A stretch of DNA of 64,000 nucleotides. It comes from Mortierella sp. BCC40632. Taxonomy: Eukaryota > Mortierellomycota > Mortierellomycetes > Mortierellales > Mortierellaceae. How positions within the stretch are numbered: the stretch's first letter is position 1; the number at the start of each line of letters is the position of its first letter. Positions 46,063 through 56,076 of this stretch are shown one piece after another. The stretch is from assembly GCA_011634665.1 (NCBI GenBank), contig WAEK01000013.1, positions 852,501 through 916,500 of the forward strand, read 5' to 3'. The position numbers were made by a program, and so were the translations under genes. The notes beneath the pieces are model-generated. The model was not told the origin of the DNA and did not search any database. It saw only the letters and a program-made list of their open reading frames with translations.

Positions 46063-46662
46063 GGCTCGGAGAGAGGAAAGAAGGGCGAATGAGAAAGAAT
46101 GAGATCCGCTTTTTTTTTTTTTTTTTTTTTTTGTTTTTCTGGGTCTAGGGATGATGAAGTAATGTGCTGGGCTTTGCGAGGGTCCTGTGTATAAGGTGGC
46201 CCATGGACAGAGGAGGTCTGATCGTGGGAAGAGAGGAAGAGAGAAAGAGAAAGTGGGGAGAGAGGAGAGAGACAACAAAGAGAAACGAGAGGGTTCCTTG
46301 TGGGTGGCTCGAGCAAAAGAAGCAGAAGAAAAAAAAAGAAAGCGCGGGAGCACGGAGAGTGAATGGAAGGGCTGACAACGAAGGAAAATATGAGAAAGAG
46401 CAAAAGATTGATGTAGCTGTAGGAGAGAGAATGCACAGGAATGAATGTAGACTGCGCAAGAGTGAGAATGAGAATGAGAGTGAGAGAGTGAGAGAATGAG
46501 AGAGTGAGAGAGAAGAGAGAGAAGAGAGGAGAGAGGAAAAGAGAATGAGAATGTACGATGATGTCAATCGGAAGAACCGCATCGCCCAAGAGGTGTGTTT
46601 TGTCCTTTTTTGGCCTATCTCTGGGACAAGTGTCATTAGTAGTCACTCGTACTTCTGAAGAG

Positions 46663-46694
<32 letters not shown>

Positions 46695-46763
46695 CCGCCT
46701 TTTCTTCGGACTCGCTCTCTCTCTCTTCCTAATCGTAATCAATCCAATCATACCCGACTCGAC
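46063..46763. other. Divergent promoter region between MDM34 and FKBP12
   Basis: No gene. It holds a T-run at 46110-46132, GA-rich DNA at 46215-46545 and a CT run at 46672-46695 forming the FKBP leader. The 310- and 163-codon minus-strand ORFs here are CT/GA repeat reads. Confidence 0.6.
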
Positions 46764-47640
46764 ATGGGCGTAACCAAAACCACCATCACTCCCGGAGACG
46801 GCATCAACTTTCCTCAGCCTGGCCAGACTGTTGTCATTCACTGTAACGTTGCACGGCTGCACTGATCTAGAATGACCCCTCTTTCAAATATACACACATA
46901 CTCTTTTTCTTTTCTTTCTCTCTCTCTCTTGCATGGATCACCTCATCACGCTAACGCTCCTGTCCTTTCTTCTATGCACATATTCACAACGCGCATACCG
47001 TTGCAGACATTGGCACCGTAAGTCAACTTGCTCTCTCCTTTTTTTTTTTTTTTTTTCTGAACCAGACTATTTTGCAAAGAAAAAAGAAAAAAAAAAAAAA
47101 AAAAAGAGAGAGTACAGCAGACTCACTCCTTATGCTTTCCTTTCTCTTCCTTTGATGTGCGATAGCTTGAGAATGGCAGAAAGTTCGATTCCTCTAGGGA
47201 TCGTGGCGAGCCTTTTGTCACCAAGATCGGCGTTGGTCAGCTGATCAAGGGCTGGGACAAAGGTACACTTGCTCTTCTTTTTTTCCCTTTGGAACGGAAC
47301 AACTCTGCTCACTCCTCCACAGCAAAGAGTCGGGTCGGATAGTGTTACTGACGAGACTGACCCTTGGATCCCTATTCTCTCTTTCTCTCTTTCTTTCTTT
47401 CTTTCTTTCTTTCTCTACCCCTCTCTCTCCCTTTCTCTCTCCCTCTCTCTCTCTCCCTCCCTCTCCCTTTGATCTATTTCTTTTGGATCACATCTAGGGG
47501 TACCATTGATGTCGGTTGGCGAACGCGCCATTCTCCACATCACTTATGATCATGGATATGGCGCTCGCGGGATGCCCCCAGTGATTCCAGGCCTAGCAAA
47601 CTTGATTTTCGATGTCGAGTTGCTTGAGATTCGTAACTAG
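46764..47640 (+). CDS. FPR1: FKBP12-type peptidyl-prolyl cis-trans isomerase
   Basis: A small cytosolic prolyl isomerase, the receptor of FK506 and rapamycin. Four exons join in phase to give 109 residues: 46764-46842, an 11-nt microexon 47007-47017, 47166-47262 and 47498-47640. The sequence starts [20 protein letters not shown]. The microexon ACATTGGCACC completes HYIGT, the strand that begins the conserved HYxGTLxNGxKFDSS block. Active-site features are present: [26 protein letters not shown] (the pocket-floor Trp), [26 protein letters not shown] (the pocket Tyr and Ile), and FDVELLEI at the end. The usual DYGYG is DHGYG here, and PPNATL is PGLANL. Neither change removes the main pocket residues. 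Confidence 0.94.
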
Positions 47641-48849
47641 GCCTCTGAAGGGGTGAAATACACACGAGCAAGATCATCCTTTTGCTTTTGCTTTTGCTTT
47701 TTTTTTTTTTTTTTTTTTTCCTTCTGTAAACTAAAAAAGGACCTTGCTGTCAACCCTATGAATAGTCTCTTCCTTCTCTTCCTCCTCTCCTCCTCTCCTC
47801 TCTCTCTCTTTCTCTCTTTTTCGCTTTCTCTCTCTCCCCTTCCTCCCTTCTCCCCTAACAGCTCCCTGTTCCAATCGAGAGTAGTGATGGGATCAAATAC
47901 GGCTAGAGGGAGCGAATTGGTCGACGACTCGAGTTATTGCTGATGGAGAACAAGTCTTGCGAGACAGGGACACACGGACCAGCCGAGCAGACAGGAATTT
48001 GTTCCGCAATCCACTCAGTCCTGGAAGCCTTTGGCGAGTAATAGATGGTCAGATGTTCTCTCTACAACGGGAGAGAGAGAGAGAGAGAAAGAGAAAGAGA
48101 AAGAGAGAGAGAAAGTCAAGGTGAGGGATGAAGAGAGACAGGAGAAAGATAAAAGATGGGGATAGGGGAGGGGGTGGAAGTAAGAGTGGGGCCACTTGAG
48201 GAGGGCGGTACCCCAGGACACCGTCCCGACACCATGGCTGCCTTTGGCAAGGGAGGAGGGAGAGGAGGGTTTTTTATATGCCCGCGTTCTGTTTAGAGGA
48301 GGCAAGAGACAATTGCTGTGTTTCCGATTGCGTGCAGCAAACATCCTATACAGACTCCTGCTTGCAGACAAGGAGGAATCGGGGTCGACCCTCGAGGGCA
48401 GTTGCTCTTTTTTTTTTTTCGTCTCTTGCGTCCGCATCTCTTAGAAGGGATGGGGGGGGGACCGACTGAAAAGAGAACGGACCACTATCCCTGCCAGGTC
48501 TTGGGCCCCTTCTTGCTTTCTCCTTTATTTGTTCTTCTCGGCTCTGAATTGTGAGTGCGTGCGCGCGCGCATCCAGTCCATTTTGAAGGACTGGGGGTGT
48601 TCTGTTGATAGGGCACACGGACAGGCGTTTGTGCCTGGACGAGGTATGAGGTCAGGGTCAGACGAGGCGATGCCAACCTTTTTTTGTCGTTGGATTGACT
48701 CTCTCCCTTTCTTTCTTTCCTTCTTTCTTTCTTTCTTTCTTTCTCTATCCCTTCATGTTATCATGACTCCGGAGTAGTAACACGGCCTGGACAGGGCTCG
48801 AGACTCGCCTTTTTTTTCTTCTTCTTTTCTTTCCTCCTCGATGGGCGCG

Positions 48850-48903
<54 letters not shown>

Positions 48904-49672
48904 GGTGTTCAGGAGAAGGGGGACAGATGAGCCAAGTGGGAAGGGTTGGAAGGAAGGGTTACGCTGAGGCCACCAAGCGGCATCTGTGACCCATCCATTC
49001 GCACACACACACACACACTCTCTCTCTCTCTCTGTTTGTCTGAATGTTTCTCTCCCCCTTTTTCTCCAACCTCAAACGGATTGCAGTGCACTGTTCGAGT
49101 CGTGCCACCGATCCTCCTTGCTCTGCGCCGCGCCTTCCGGCCTGTTGCTGCCCGTCCTTTTTCCTTTCCTCTCTCCCTTTCTCTTGGTCCGCGCAGGTGG
49201 TTGCAGCGATGCATCAGCAACAGCAGCAACAGCAGCAGTTGTGAGAGAGTGAGTGAGTGAGTGAGTGAGAGATAGACAGAAAGAAGAGAGAGAGAAAGAG
49301 AGAGAGAAAACCTGGGACCTGAAGACATGTGACGTGCATGGACCAATTCATTTCATACAAATACATGCACATGGGTAGCAACCCTTGGTCTTGCTCTCTT
49401 TCATTCTCTTGCTCTTTCTCGCTCGCTTTTTCTCTGCATTCTCTGCATTCTCTGCATTCTCTCACTCTCAAAGCATCTTCCATCCCCCTTTTTTTTTTTT
49501 TTTTTTTTTTTTTTCTTTCTCTCATTCTCTTTTAGCGACATTCCCACTTGGACCCGCATACCCATTCCCATTTCTTCTTCTCTCCTCTCTCCTCTCTCTC
49601 CTCTCTCTCTCATTTTCCCCTGCCCTTGGCCGTCTCTGGGGCAAGACGTTTGCTGCCCAAGGCTCAACACTC
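47641..49672. other. 2-kb region between FKBP12 and the FYVE gene
   Basis: No supported gene. It holds a T-run at 47699-47720, GA/CT runs (48066-48113), a G-run (48451-48458), a long (AG)n at 48855-48900, CTTT repeats (48708-48742), CA and CT runs at 49002-49033, CAGCAACAG triplets at 49210-49240, TGAG repeats (49245-49268), TTCTCTGCA repeats at 49432-49462, and a T-run at 49490-49514. The last part is probably the promoter and leader of the FYVE gene. Confidence 0.5.
48855..48900. repeat. (AG)n microsatellite
   Basis: A pure AG run of 46 nt between FKBP12 and the FYVE gene, likely length-variable. Confidence 0.9.
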
Positions 49673-50304
49673 ATGGACGTGTATGCACTGACCAAGAAGC
49701 AGCGACCGACCCACTTGACCCGCGGCGAACTCGCCCCGACCACGACTCCGACTCATCTCCCCTCCTCCACGGCTACCGCTCTTCTCCGTCCCCACACCGC
49801 CACCACCAGCACCATGCCGCAGTCGCAGTCGCAGTCGCAGTCCAAGACGTTCCCGCCACCCCCTCCAACGCTGCAGGAGATCGAAAAGAGATATGCCCAG
49901 TTGCCACCACAGTACCTCCAGGCTGTTCTCGAACAGAAACAACGCGAGTACCAAGAGTTTATCCTCAGGTACCAGCAGCTCTCGCAAGAAGAGCAGCAGC
50001 AACAGCAACAGCAACAACAGCCATCAACTCTGAATCCATCCATTCGTGCTCATGAACGACATTTCCATGGCCATGCCGTGACTGGAGGAGGAGGAGGGGT
50101 AGGACGACCAAGTGCTCATTCCATCTCTTCTGTTCCTCGGACAAGTCAGCAAAGGTCAAGAATGCCCGAGCCTCCCACCACGCCCACAAGCCCGAGTCGA
50201 GCCCATTGGAAGGTATGAATTTTTTTTTTTTTCTCTCCTTCTCTTGACCCGAAACGATCCTATCCCCTGCCGCCTTTTTTAAATGTGTATATTTCTGGAA
50301 ACAG

Positions 50305-50353
<49 letters not shown>

Positions 50354-51545
50354 TCTCTCTGTTCTTTTTGTTTCTTTCAACAACAGGATTGTCTTTTTTT
50401 TTTTTCTTGGGTTGTTCCAAACCACAATGCGATCCGTGTGTTCGTTCTAATCTATTTTTTTTCACTCTCCGCTCACTCTCTGTCTGTCTGTTTCTCTCTC
50501 TCTTAATTGATCAATGGGCCCTTTTTTTATAAATATATAAAAATATCAATGGCCAACCCGAATCTTAGCCTGACAGCAGCACCAACATCTGTACCTGGCC
50601 TGGCTGTCCCCGCATCTTTGGTTTCTTTGAACGACGACACCACTGCAGAAGGTAAAGAAGAACTAACAAGATCCACTCGATTCAAAAAAAGAAAAAGAGC
50701 CGCTGGCTCCCTCTCACCCCCCCACCCCCCAGGCTTCACATTGACCCAGGGGAGGAAGGGGCCGAGAAGTAGGAGAATGAGGGGAGGTCCCATGTGGTTT
50801 GAGAGCCTTTTTTTTTTCCGTTTCTCTCTTTGGCATTGACCTCTTTCTTTCTTTCTCTCTTTCTCTTTCTCTCTCGGGATCCAATCCGATATTGCTCTGT
50901 ATGGATATGACAACAGATGCGGCGACATCTTTTGCAGCACTCATTGTTCAAAGTCCATCCCATTGGACTATGCACTCGACTTTAACCCATCGATGGGTGT
51001 CAGCAGCAGAGCTTGTGTCGGTTGTTTCGATGCGTTTGAGCAATGGCAGGGGCTGGCCCCTTCTCTGACCCACACCACCTCCACATCGTTTACCACCACT
51101 ACCTCTACCTCTACTACAAACACCACTCTGCGGAACACCCCAGACCCAGCAGGGTCCAAACTGGGTCACGGTGGCATTCGAAAGATGACAACAACAACAG
51201 GACATTTGCCGGATGGTCTCCTGGGGAGCAACTCTTCTAGCGAGACCCTCGGTCGTGAAGGTAAGCGACTTGGCTCGGTTAATTTTTTTTTTTTTTTTTC
51301 TTTAGACAGAAGTCAACGAGAAGGAATTCGATCTCCCTTTCTTTCTTTCTTTCTTTCTTGATCGAAAAAGAATGACTAAACAAGTTTTTCTCTTCTTGAC
51401 TTGAATAGACATTGTCCGGCTTCCCAAGACAGGTTCAGATACCATTGCGATCAAGACCCAGCCTGTAAAAAAAAAAAAAAATGAGCAGAATGAACAGAAT
51501 GAGAATGAAAGAGCCCGTCTGCAGATCCGTACCTCTCTGAGCTAG
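49673..51545 (+). CDS. FYVE zinc-finger protein (probable endosomal PI3P binder)
   Basis: FYVE fingers bind phosphatidylinositol 3-phosphate on endosomes. Exons 49673-50212, 50569-50651, 50917-51260 and 51409 onward join in phase. The start MDVYALTKKQRPTHLTRGEL is the first ATG after the CT-rich leader; 49814 (MPQSQSQ) is an alternative. A Pro/Gln-rich N-terminus includes LQEIEKRYAQLPPQYLQAVL and a polyQ run. The finger is assembled across three exons: HWKPDSSTNICTWPGC, FGFFERRHHCR, RCGDIFCSTHCSKSIPL, then SRACVGCF. WxxD, RRHHCR and the last four cysteines are standard, but the first pair is spaced CxxxxC instead of CxxC. Reading exon 4 through gives a stop at 51543-51545 (367 residues). An alternative donor at 51465 and a further coding-like exon at 51670 leave the C-terminus unresolved. 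Confidence 0.75.
50309..50351. repeat. (CT)n microsatellite in FYVE gene intron 1
   Basis: A pure CT run of about 43 nt forming a polypyrimidine stretch well upstream of the acceptor at 50568. Confidence 0.85.
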
Positions 51546-51575
51546 AGACCATCGACCCTTGTTTTTAACTTTTTC

Positions 51576-51626
<51 letters not shown>

Positions 51627-52131
51627 TCTTCTTCCTGCACCCCATTTTTCTCTGTTGTGCGATGGATAGATACGACGGTGATGCCAATGCCTTCGGTCCC
51701 CACGACTGGTCCTGGAGCACTTTTAAGAGGAACCAGGAAAAAAAAAAATGGAATAAAAAAAAAAAAAAAAAAAAAAAAAAAACGAATTGAACGAAATGGA
51801 CTCTCCTCTTCCTCTCTCTATCCCAAGACTTTCTATGCTCCTCTCCCTTCTGATGGAACTATACCTATATGGACTCTATATATATTTCCCCTCCCCCCAC
51901 AATCTCTATCGCTTTGCTCTCTTCTTCTTCTTCCTCTCTCTCTCCCTAGTCTTTAATTAGATAAATAATATACTCTTTCTCTATTTTTCATGAGTGGCAT
52001 CGGAAATCGTGAGGATAACAATAGGATTATAGCTAGAAAGAGATCTCACAAAGGCTATCTCATCTCTATTGGAAAGAGATTAACCCAGAGTGAATACACC
52101 ACTACTAGACAGACAAAAAAAAAAAAAAAAA

Positions 52132-52203
<72 letters not shown>

Positions 52204-52873
52204 CTATCGAGATCGTACTCGATTGTCCTTTGGAGATATCCTTTTCTCCAGAGAAGAAAGGGGGAGGATTTTCGTTCTTTCTTGTTGATGTCGGAGGATT
52301 AGAAGGGATACTAAAGAGTTAGGCCAGAGGCCATAGCCATCAAGAGAGAAGTTGTCACCCGGACAGGTTATATCATTGATTGGACTATATACTAACCAGG
52401 TGATTTTATCTTCTTTGCCCTCAAAAGTTGTTATATGGATCAGCTTCTGTTCAGATCAATGCGACGCGTATGAGGGGACAGGAAGAAGAAGAAGAAAATG
52501 GGAGGAATACCACATGTCAAAGGACAAGATTTAGTGACAAGATTTTTTGCTGCCAAGACTGAAAAAAAAGACAAAGACTGAAAAAGAGTATATCTCGAGG
52601 AACAGATTTTTTTTTTTTTTTTTTTTATTATGTACACGCAAATTGAAAGAGTGGTAGGCGAGAGAGATAGAGAGAATAGAAGAAGGAGGAAGAGGTTATC
52701 CTAAGCATCGACTTGTGTCTCCTTCAATCTCTCTGAAAGTAAAAAAGTTGGGAGGTTTTTTTTTTTTTTGCTTTTTTCTCTTCATTTTTTTTTTTTTTTT
52801 TTCAGAATCCTCGAGTAAGGGGTTGTTGTCGTTGTTGTCAAGACAAATGTTTGTCGTTTCAAAAAAAAAAAAA
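51546..52873. other. 3' side of the FYVE gene and convergent intergenic region
   Basis: Apart from the candidate last FYVE exon at 51670-51724, no gene is seen. It holds a CT run (51582-51622), A-runs (51749-51782, 52115-52140), a (GA)n run of 60 nt (52141-52200), T-runs (52607-52626, 52785-52802) and an A-run at 52860-52873 directly after the first CsbD-like gene's stop. Confidence 0.5.
52115..52200. repeat. A26-(GA)30 compound repeat
   Basis: A pure A-run followed by 60 nt of GA, among the longest simple repeats in the window. Confidence 0.9.
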
Positions 52874-53158
52874 CTAGACGCTCCGCTGAGCATCTCCGAG
52901 AGCCTCATTGGCATGTCCCTTGGCTTGCATGGAGGTATCCCCTGTGAGGGAACCCATCGTCTGTTGAGCCTTGCCCTGCACCTTGTTGCCGAGTCCCTCA
53001 GCATGAGTCTTGGCATCGGCTGCCTTCTGTGCCGTGTCAGCTTGTGCCTTCTGAGCAGCTCCCTCAGCAGCCATCTTGTCGTTGCCGAGCTTTTCACCGA
53101 GTGTCTGCTTGGCTCCTCCGATGTACGAGTTGGCAGTGTTCTGGAGACGTTCGGCCAT
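52874..53158 (-). CDS. CsbD-like small protein, copy 1
   Basis: A 94-residue single-exon protein starting MAERLQNTANSYIGGAKQTL. It shows the CsbD-type pattern of short amphipathic helices: GGAKQTLGEKLGNDKMAAEG, then AQADTAQKAADAKTHAEGLG, GKAQQTMGSLTGDTSMQAKG and HANEALGDAQRSV. Bacterial CsbD is a general-stress protein. Fungal homologues have been described as mismatch/cruciform DNA-binding (Hmp1-type) proteins and are often stress-induced, so the true role is unsettled. No signal peptide and no cysteines. A TATA box lies about 130 bp upstream. It is the first of three same-strand copies with equal length and well-matched sequence. Confidence 0.88.
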   Translation of the reverse strand: MAERLQNTANSYIGGAKQTLGEKLGNDKMAAEGAAQKAQADTAQKAADAKTHAEGLGNKVQGKAQQTMGSLTGDTSMQAKGHANEALGDAQRSV

Positions 53159-54025
53159 GATGAAGTGAGTTAGGTGGACTTTGAGTTTTTTTTTTGAGTG
53201 AGAGTGTGAGTGTGAGTGAGTGTGACTGTGGTTGAGAAATGTTCGTTGGTGAGTTGAGATTCCGTCGAAATGCAGTTAGCCTGGTCCCCTTTTATAGATG
53301 TCGCGGTTCCCTCTGACTGCCCCTCTTTGCTCTCTCTCTCCCTCTCTCTCCCTCTCTCCCTTTCTGGCGAGTAATAATTATGACATCATGTAGACCTTTG
53401 GAAGACCCCGTCATCATCATGACATGACAATGAAGGGTCCCTCCCCCCCTCTCTCTCTCTCTATCTTGGCCTTGGCATGACTTGATAGTTTGGACTTGGG
53501 GAGGAGGGACCCGTTCCATTACCCCCACTCACACACACACACACACATACATTCACCACATCCCCTCTTACCTCACTACTTGGGACCCGGCTCCCCCGCC
53601 CCTATTCTCTATCTCTATCCAGTACGCGTCCTTGCACGGGAATGTACTGTCCGCTGCAGCTCTGGAGTCATCTACCGATTAGCAAAGACTGCCCTCTTCC
53701 CCCCTCAGTTCACCGATACACAACATTCATACAAATTGGACCGGCCTTACCTTTGAACAGTAAGAGAGAAGCAGAGCACACCATTGGTTTGTTAAAGAAA
53801 TGGGAACGCCATGTTGCGTGCGTGTGTGTGAAGTGAACGGACGATTTTTTTTTTTATTTATTTATTTTGGATTATCTCATGAAAAGCTAGCGTGGGAGAA
53901 TGTCGCTAACTTCATTCAGCACCAACGGGAAGGGGAGAAGGAGAAGAGGGGGGGAAAAAAGGATAGGCCGATCGAATCCAAACGCGTCGTCGCCCTTTTC
54001 TTTTTTTTTTTTTCCCGTTCTTTCT
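53159..54025. other. Spacer between CsbD-like copies 1 and 2
   Basis: The promoter of copy 1 with a TATA box (53290-53296), GTGAGT repeats (53195-53224), CT runs (53331-53362), CA repeats (53528-53547) and a C-run (53445-53451). No further gene seen. Confidence 0.6.
53290..53296 (-). promoter_or_regulatory. TATA box of CsbD-like copy 1
   Basis: TATAAAA on the minus strand, 132 bp before the ATG. The three copies have TATA-type elements at similar distances. Confidence 0.55.
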
Positions 54026-54310
54026 CTAGGTTCGCTGTTGGAAATTGCCCAAGGTCTCGTTCGTCTGTCCACGAGCTCGCATTTCGGGATCATTGGTCAC
54101 TTTGCCAACAGTCTCTTGAGCTCGACCTTGGACCTTGTGGCCAAATCCTTCTGCCTGACGTTCTGCATTCCTAGCTTGTTGAGCTGCCTCTGCCTGAGAC
54201 TTTTGGGCCGCACCCGAAGAGGCCATCTGTTGATTGCCTGTCTTCTCTCCTAGTGTCTGCTTGGCGCTACCAATGTATTCGTTCGCGGAGTTCTTGATTC
54301 TTTCGGTCAT
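54026..54310 (-). CDS. CsbD-like small protein, copy 2
   Basis: 94 residues in a single exon, starting MTERIKNSANEYIGSAKQTL. It aligns without gaps to copies 1 and 3: SAKQTLGEKTGNQQMASSGA, EAAQQARNAERQAEGFGHKV, QGRAQETVGKVTNDPEMRAR, GQTNETLGNFQQRT. The last helix is the most divergent of the three and lacks the RSV end shared by copies 1 and 3. A TATA box lies about 140 bp upstream. Probable function is as for copy 1: soluble stress-type protein, DNA binding possible, not shown. Confidence 0.86.
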   Translation of the reverse strand: MTERIKNSANEYIGSAKQTLGEKTGNQQMASSGAAQKSQAEAAQQARNAERQAEGFGHKVQGRAQETVGKVTNDPEMRARGQTNETLGNFQQRT

Positions 54311-55110
54311 GGTGAATGGACAAGGATGCAAAGTGTTGAAGAGGAGGAGAATCGTCTGGGGTTGTGTGTGTATTTGTGTCTGGAGTAGTTCGGATAGGTG
54401 AATGTTGGGATGATGGGGAAAAAAAGAAAGTGAACAAAAACCCGTCTTTTATACGCGTCAAAAAAGAAAGGAAAAAAAAAGGCAACAAAGAGACTGTGCT
54501 CCTCAAGACCACAAGAAAGAGAGAAAGAGAGAGAGAGAGTGTGTGTGTGTTGATAGAGAGTGAGAGCTGTCTTCTTCGTTGCGGGATTGTTCTCATTGTG
54601 ACATCGCTACAGGAGAGATATCCATCGAGATAGGTCCTGTCTTTATGAAGAGACCGCACTAAGGCACACTAGGCTTGAGAGTAGCACCGAGCACGAATGA
54701 GTCTCTCTACTGAGCGCCAGCGATCAACCAAACCTCTCTCAGTCTCGCACGCAGCTACCCTATCTACAAAGAACAAAAAGCAATAAGAAACGCGACTACG
54801 GGGAGACCCTCTCACCCTATTTCAAAAGGACAAGAGTCGCGTCTGCACAAGAAATAGTGCGCCCACAATTTGAGAAATGGTCCAAAGAGAATAACGGATC
54901 GAGAGAGAAAAGAAAAAAAAAGCTGCAGGAATATTTTATTATCAGGATTCATTCGCTAGGCATGACCGCTATACGTATCATGCAAACGTAACATTTGGAG
55001 GGGAGGTGATATAGATACTGGAATTAGAGTAGGAGACTAGGGACTAAAAAAAAGGACTAAAGGACTAAAAGGAATAAGGGTCCTTCAGAGACTCGAAAGA
55101 TAGCATCCTG

Positions 55111-55146
<36 letters not shown>

Positions 55147-55171
55147 TAGCTAGGCGCGAAGAAAAGAGTTT
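54311..55171. other. Spacer between CsbD-like copies 2 and 3
   Basis: The promoter of copy 2 (TATA at 54447-54453), GA/GT runs (54516-54550), GGACTAA repeats (55037-55066) and an A-run at 55110-55144 just after the stop of copy 3. No gene seen. Confidence 0.6.
54447..54453 (-). promoter_or_regulatory. TATA box of CsbD-like copy 2
   Basis: TATAAAA on the minus strand, 137 bp before the ATG. Confidence 0.55.
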
Positions 55172-55456
55172 CTAGACGCTTCTTTGGATTTTGCCCTTGG
55201 CAATCTTGGCATGTCCCTCTGCTTGCATGGTCGGGTTCCCGAACATGGATCCTACACCCTTTTGAAGATTTCCTTGAAGTGTATTCCCAATCCCTTGAGC
55301 ATGAAGCTTGGAATCTGTTGCCCTTTGTGTTGTCTCTCCTTTTGCCTTTTGAGCAGCACCTTCGGCAGCAAGCTTAGGTCGATGAAGCTTTTCGCCAAGA
55401 CTTTGCTTCGCACCTCCAACCAACTTGTTGGTAGAGTTTTGGAGTCGACCAGTCAT
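55172..55456 (-). CDS. CsbD-like small protein, copy 3
   Basis: 94 residues in a single exon, starting MTGRLQNSTNKLVGGAKQSL. It aligns along its whole length with copies 1 and 2: GGAKQSLGEKLHRPKLAAEG, AQKAKGETTQRATDSKLHAQ, GIGNTLQGNLQKGVGSMFGN, MQAEGHAKIAKGKIQRSV. It is more basic than the other two and keeps the RSV C-terminus. An in-frame upstream extension is ignored because length and sequence match the sister genes from this ATG. A TATA-like element lies at 55627-55632. As the copy furthest upstream on the transcribed strand, it borders the giant polyQ gene's 3' end. Confidence 0.86.
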   Translation of the reverse strand: MTGRLQNSTNKLVGGAKQSLGEKLHRPKLAAEGAAQKAKGETTQRATDSKLHAQGIGNTLQGNLQKGVGSMFGNPTMQAEGHAKIAKGKIQRSV

Positions 55457-55931
55457 TGTGAACAGGGGTAAAAATGGAGAGAGAGAGAGAGAGAGTCGCG
55501 ATAAGAAGAAGAAAGTGTGTAATAGTAATGCAAGCTCTAATAGGAGTTGTAGCAGGTGTCTGAGCAAGTGGTGAGTGATATGTAGAAAGAGAGAGGAAGA
55601 AAAAAATTAAAAAGAAGGGGGAATGCTTTATACATAGGGTCCGTAGACCCCTTCCCGCTTTTCTGGTCTTGCATTACATCAACCGTTGGTCACTGCTGCA
55701 GGGACCCTGTTCATTCGCCATGTCCCAGATGCCCCAAGAGATTTTTTTTTTTAAAAAAAAAAAAATGACCGTGCGTACTTTTTCAGATAAGGTCAGCATA
55801 TTGTTTTAGACCACTCTTAACCACTTAGGTGCTCATTGTGCTCTTCTCTTATATCATTGTACATTTCAAGGGCTTGTTCGTTGTTGGAGACACATCAACA
55901 AAGCCTACAATCAACTTATCCAAAGAAGAAG

Positions 55932-55963
<32 letters not shown>

Positions 55964-56076
55964 AGAGAAAAGAAAAGGTGTCTATTAGTTCTAGAGGAAT
56001 CAAGCTACAAAAAAAAAAAAAAGAGAGAGAAAAAAAAAAAAAAAAAAAAAAAAAGGCTAGCTGGTTCATATTCCCG
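55457..56076. other. Intergenic: CsbD copy 3 promoter and 3' side of the polyQ gene
   Basis: No gene. It holds a TATA-like element (55627-55632), a T-run abutting an A-run (55741-55765), and long A-runs at 55931-55960 and 56032-56054. Confidence 0.6.
55627..55632 (-). promoter_or_regulatory. TATA-like box of CsbD-like copy 3
   Basis: TATAAA on the minus strand about 170 bp before the ATG. Confidence 0.45.

Noticed and set aside
45930..46862. 310-codon minus-strand ORF over the MDM34/FKBP promoter
   Set aside because: It overlaps the MDM34 first exon in another frame and consists mostly of Ser/Leu from CT repeats.
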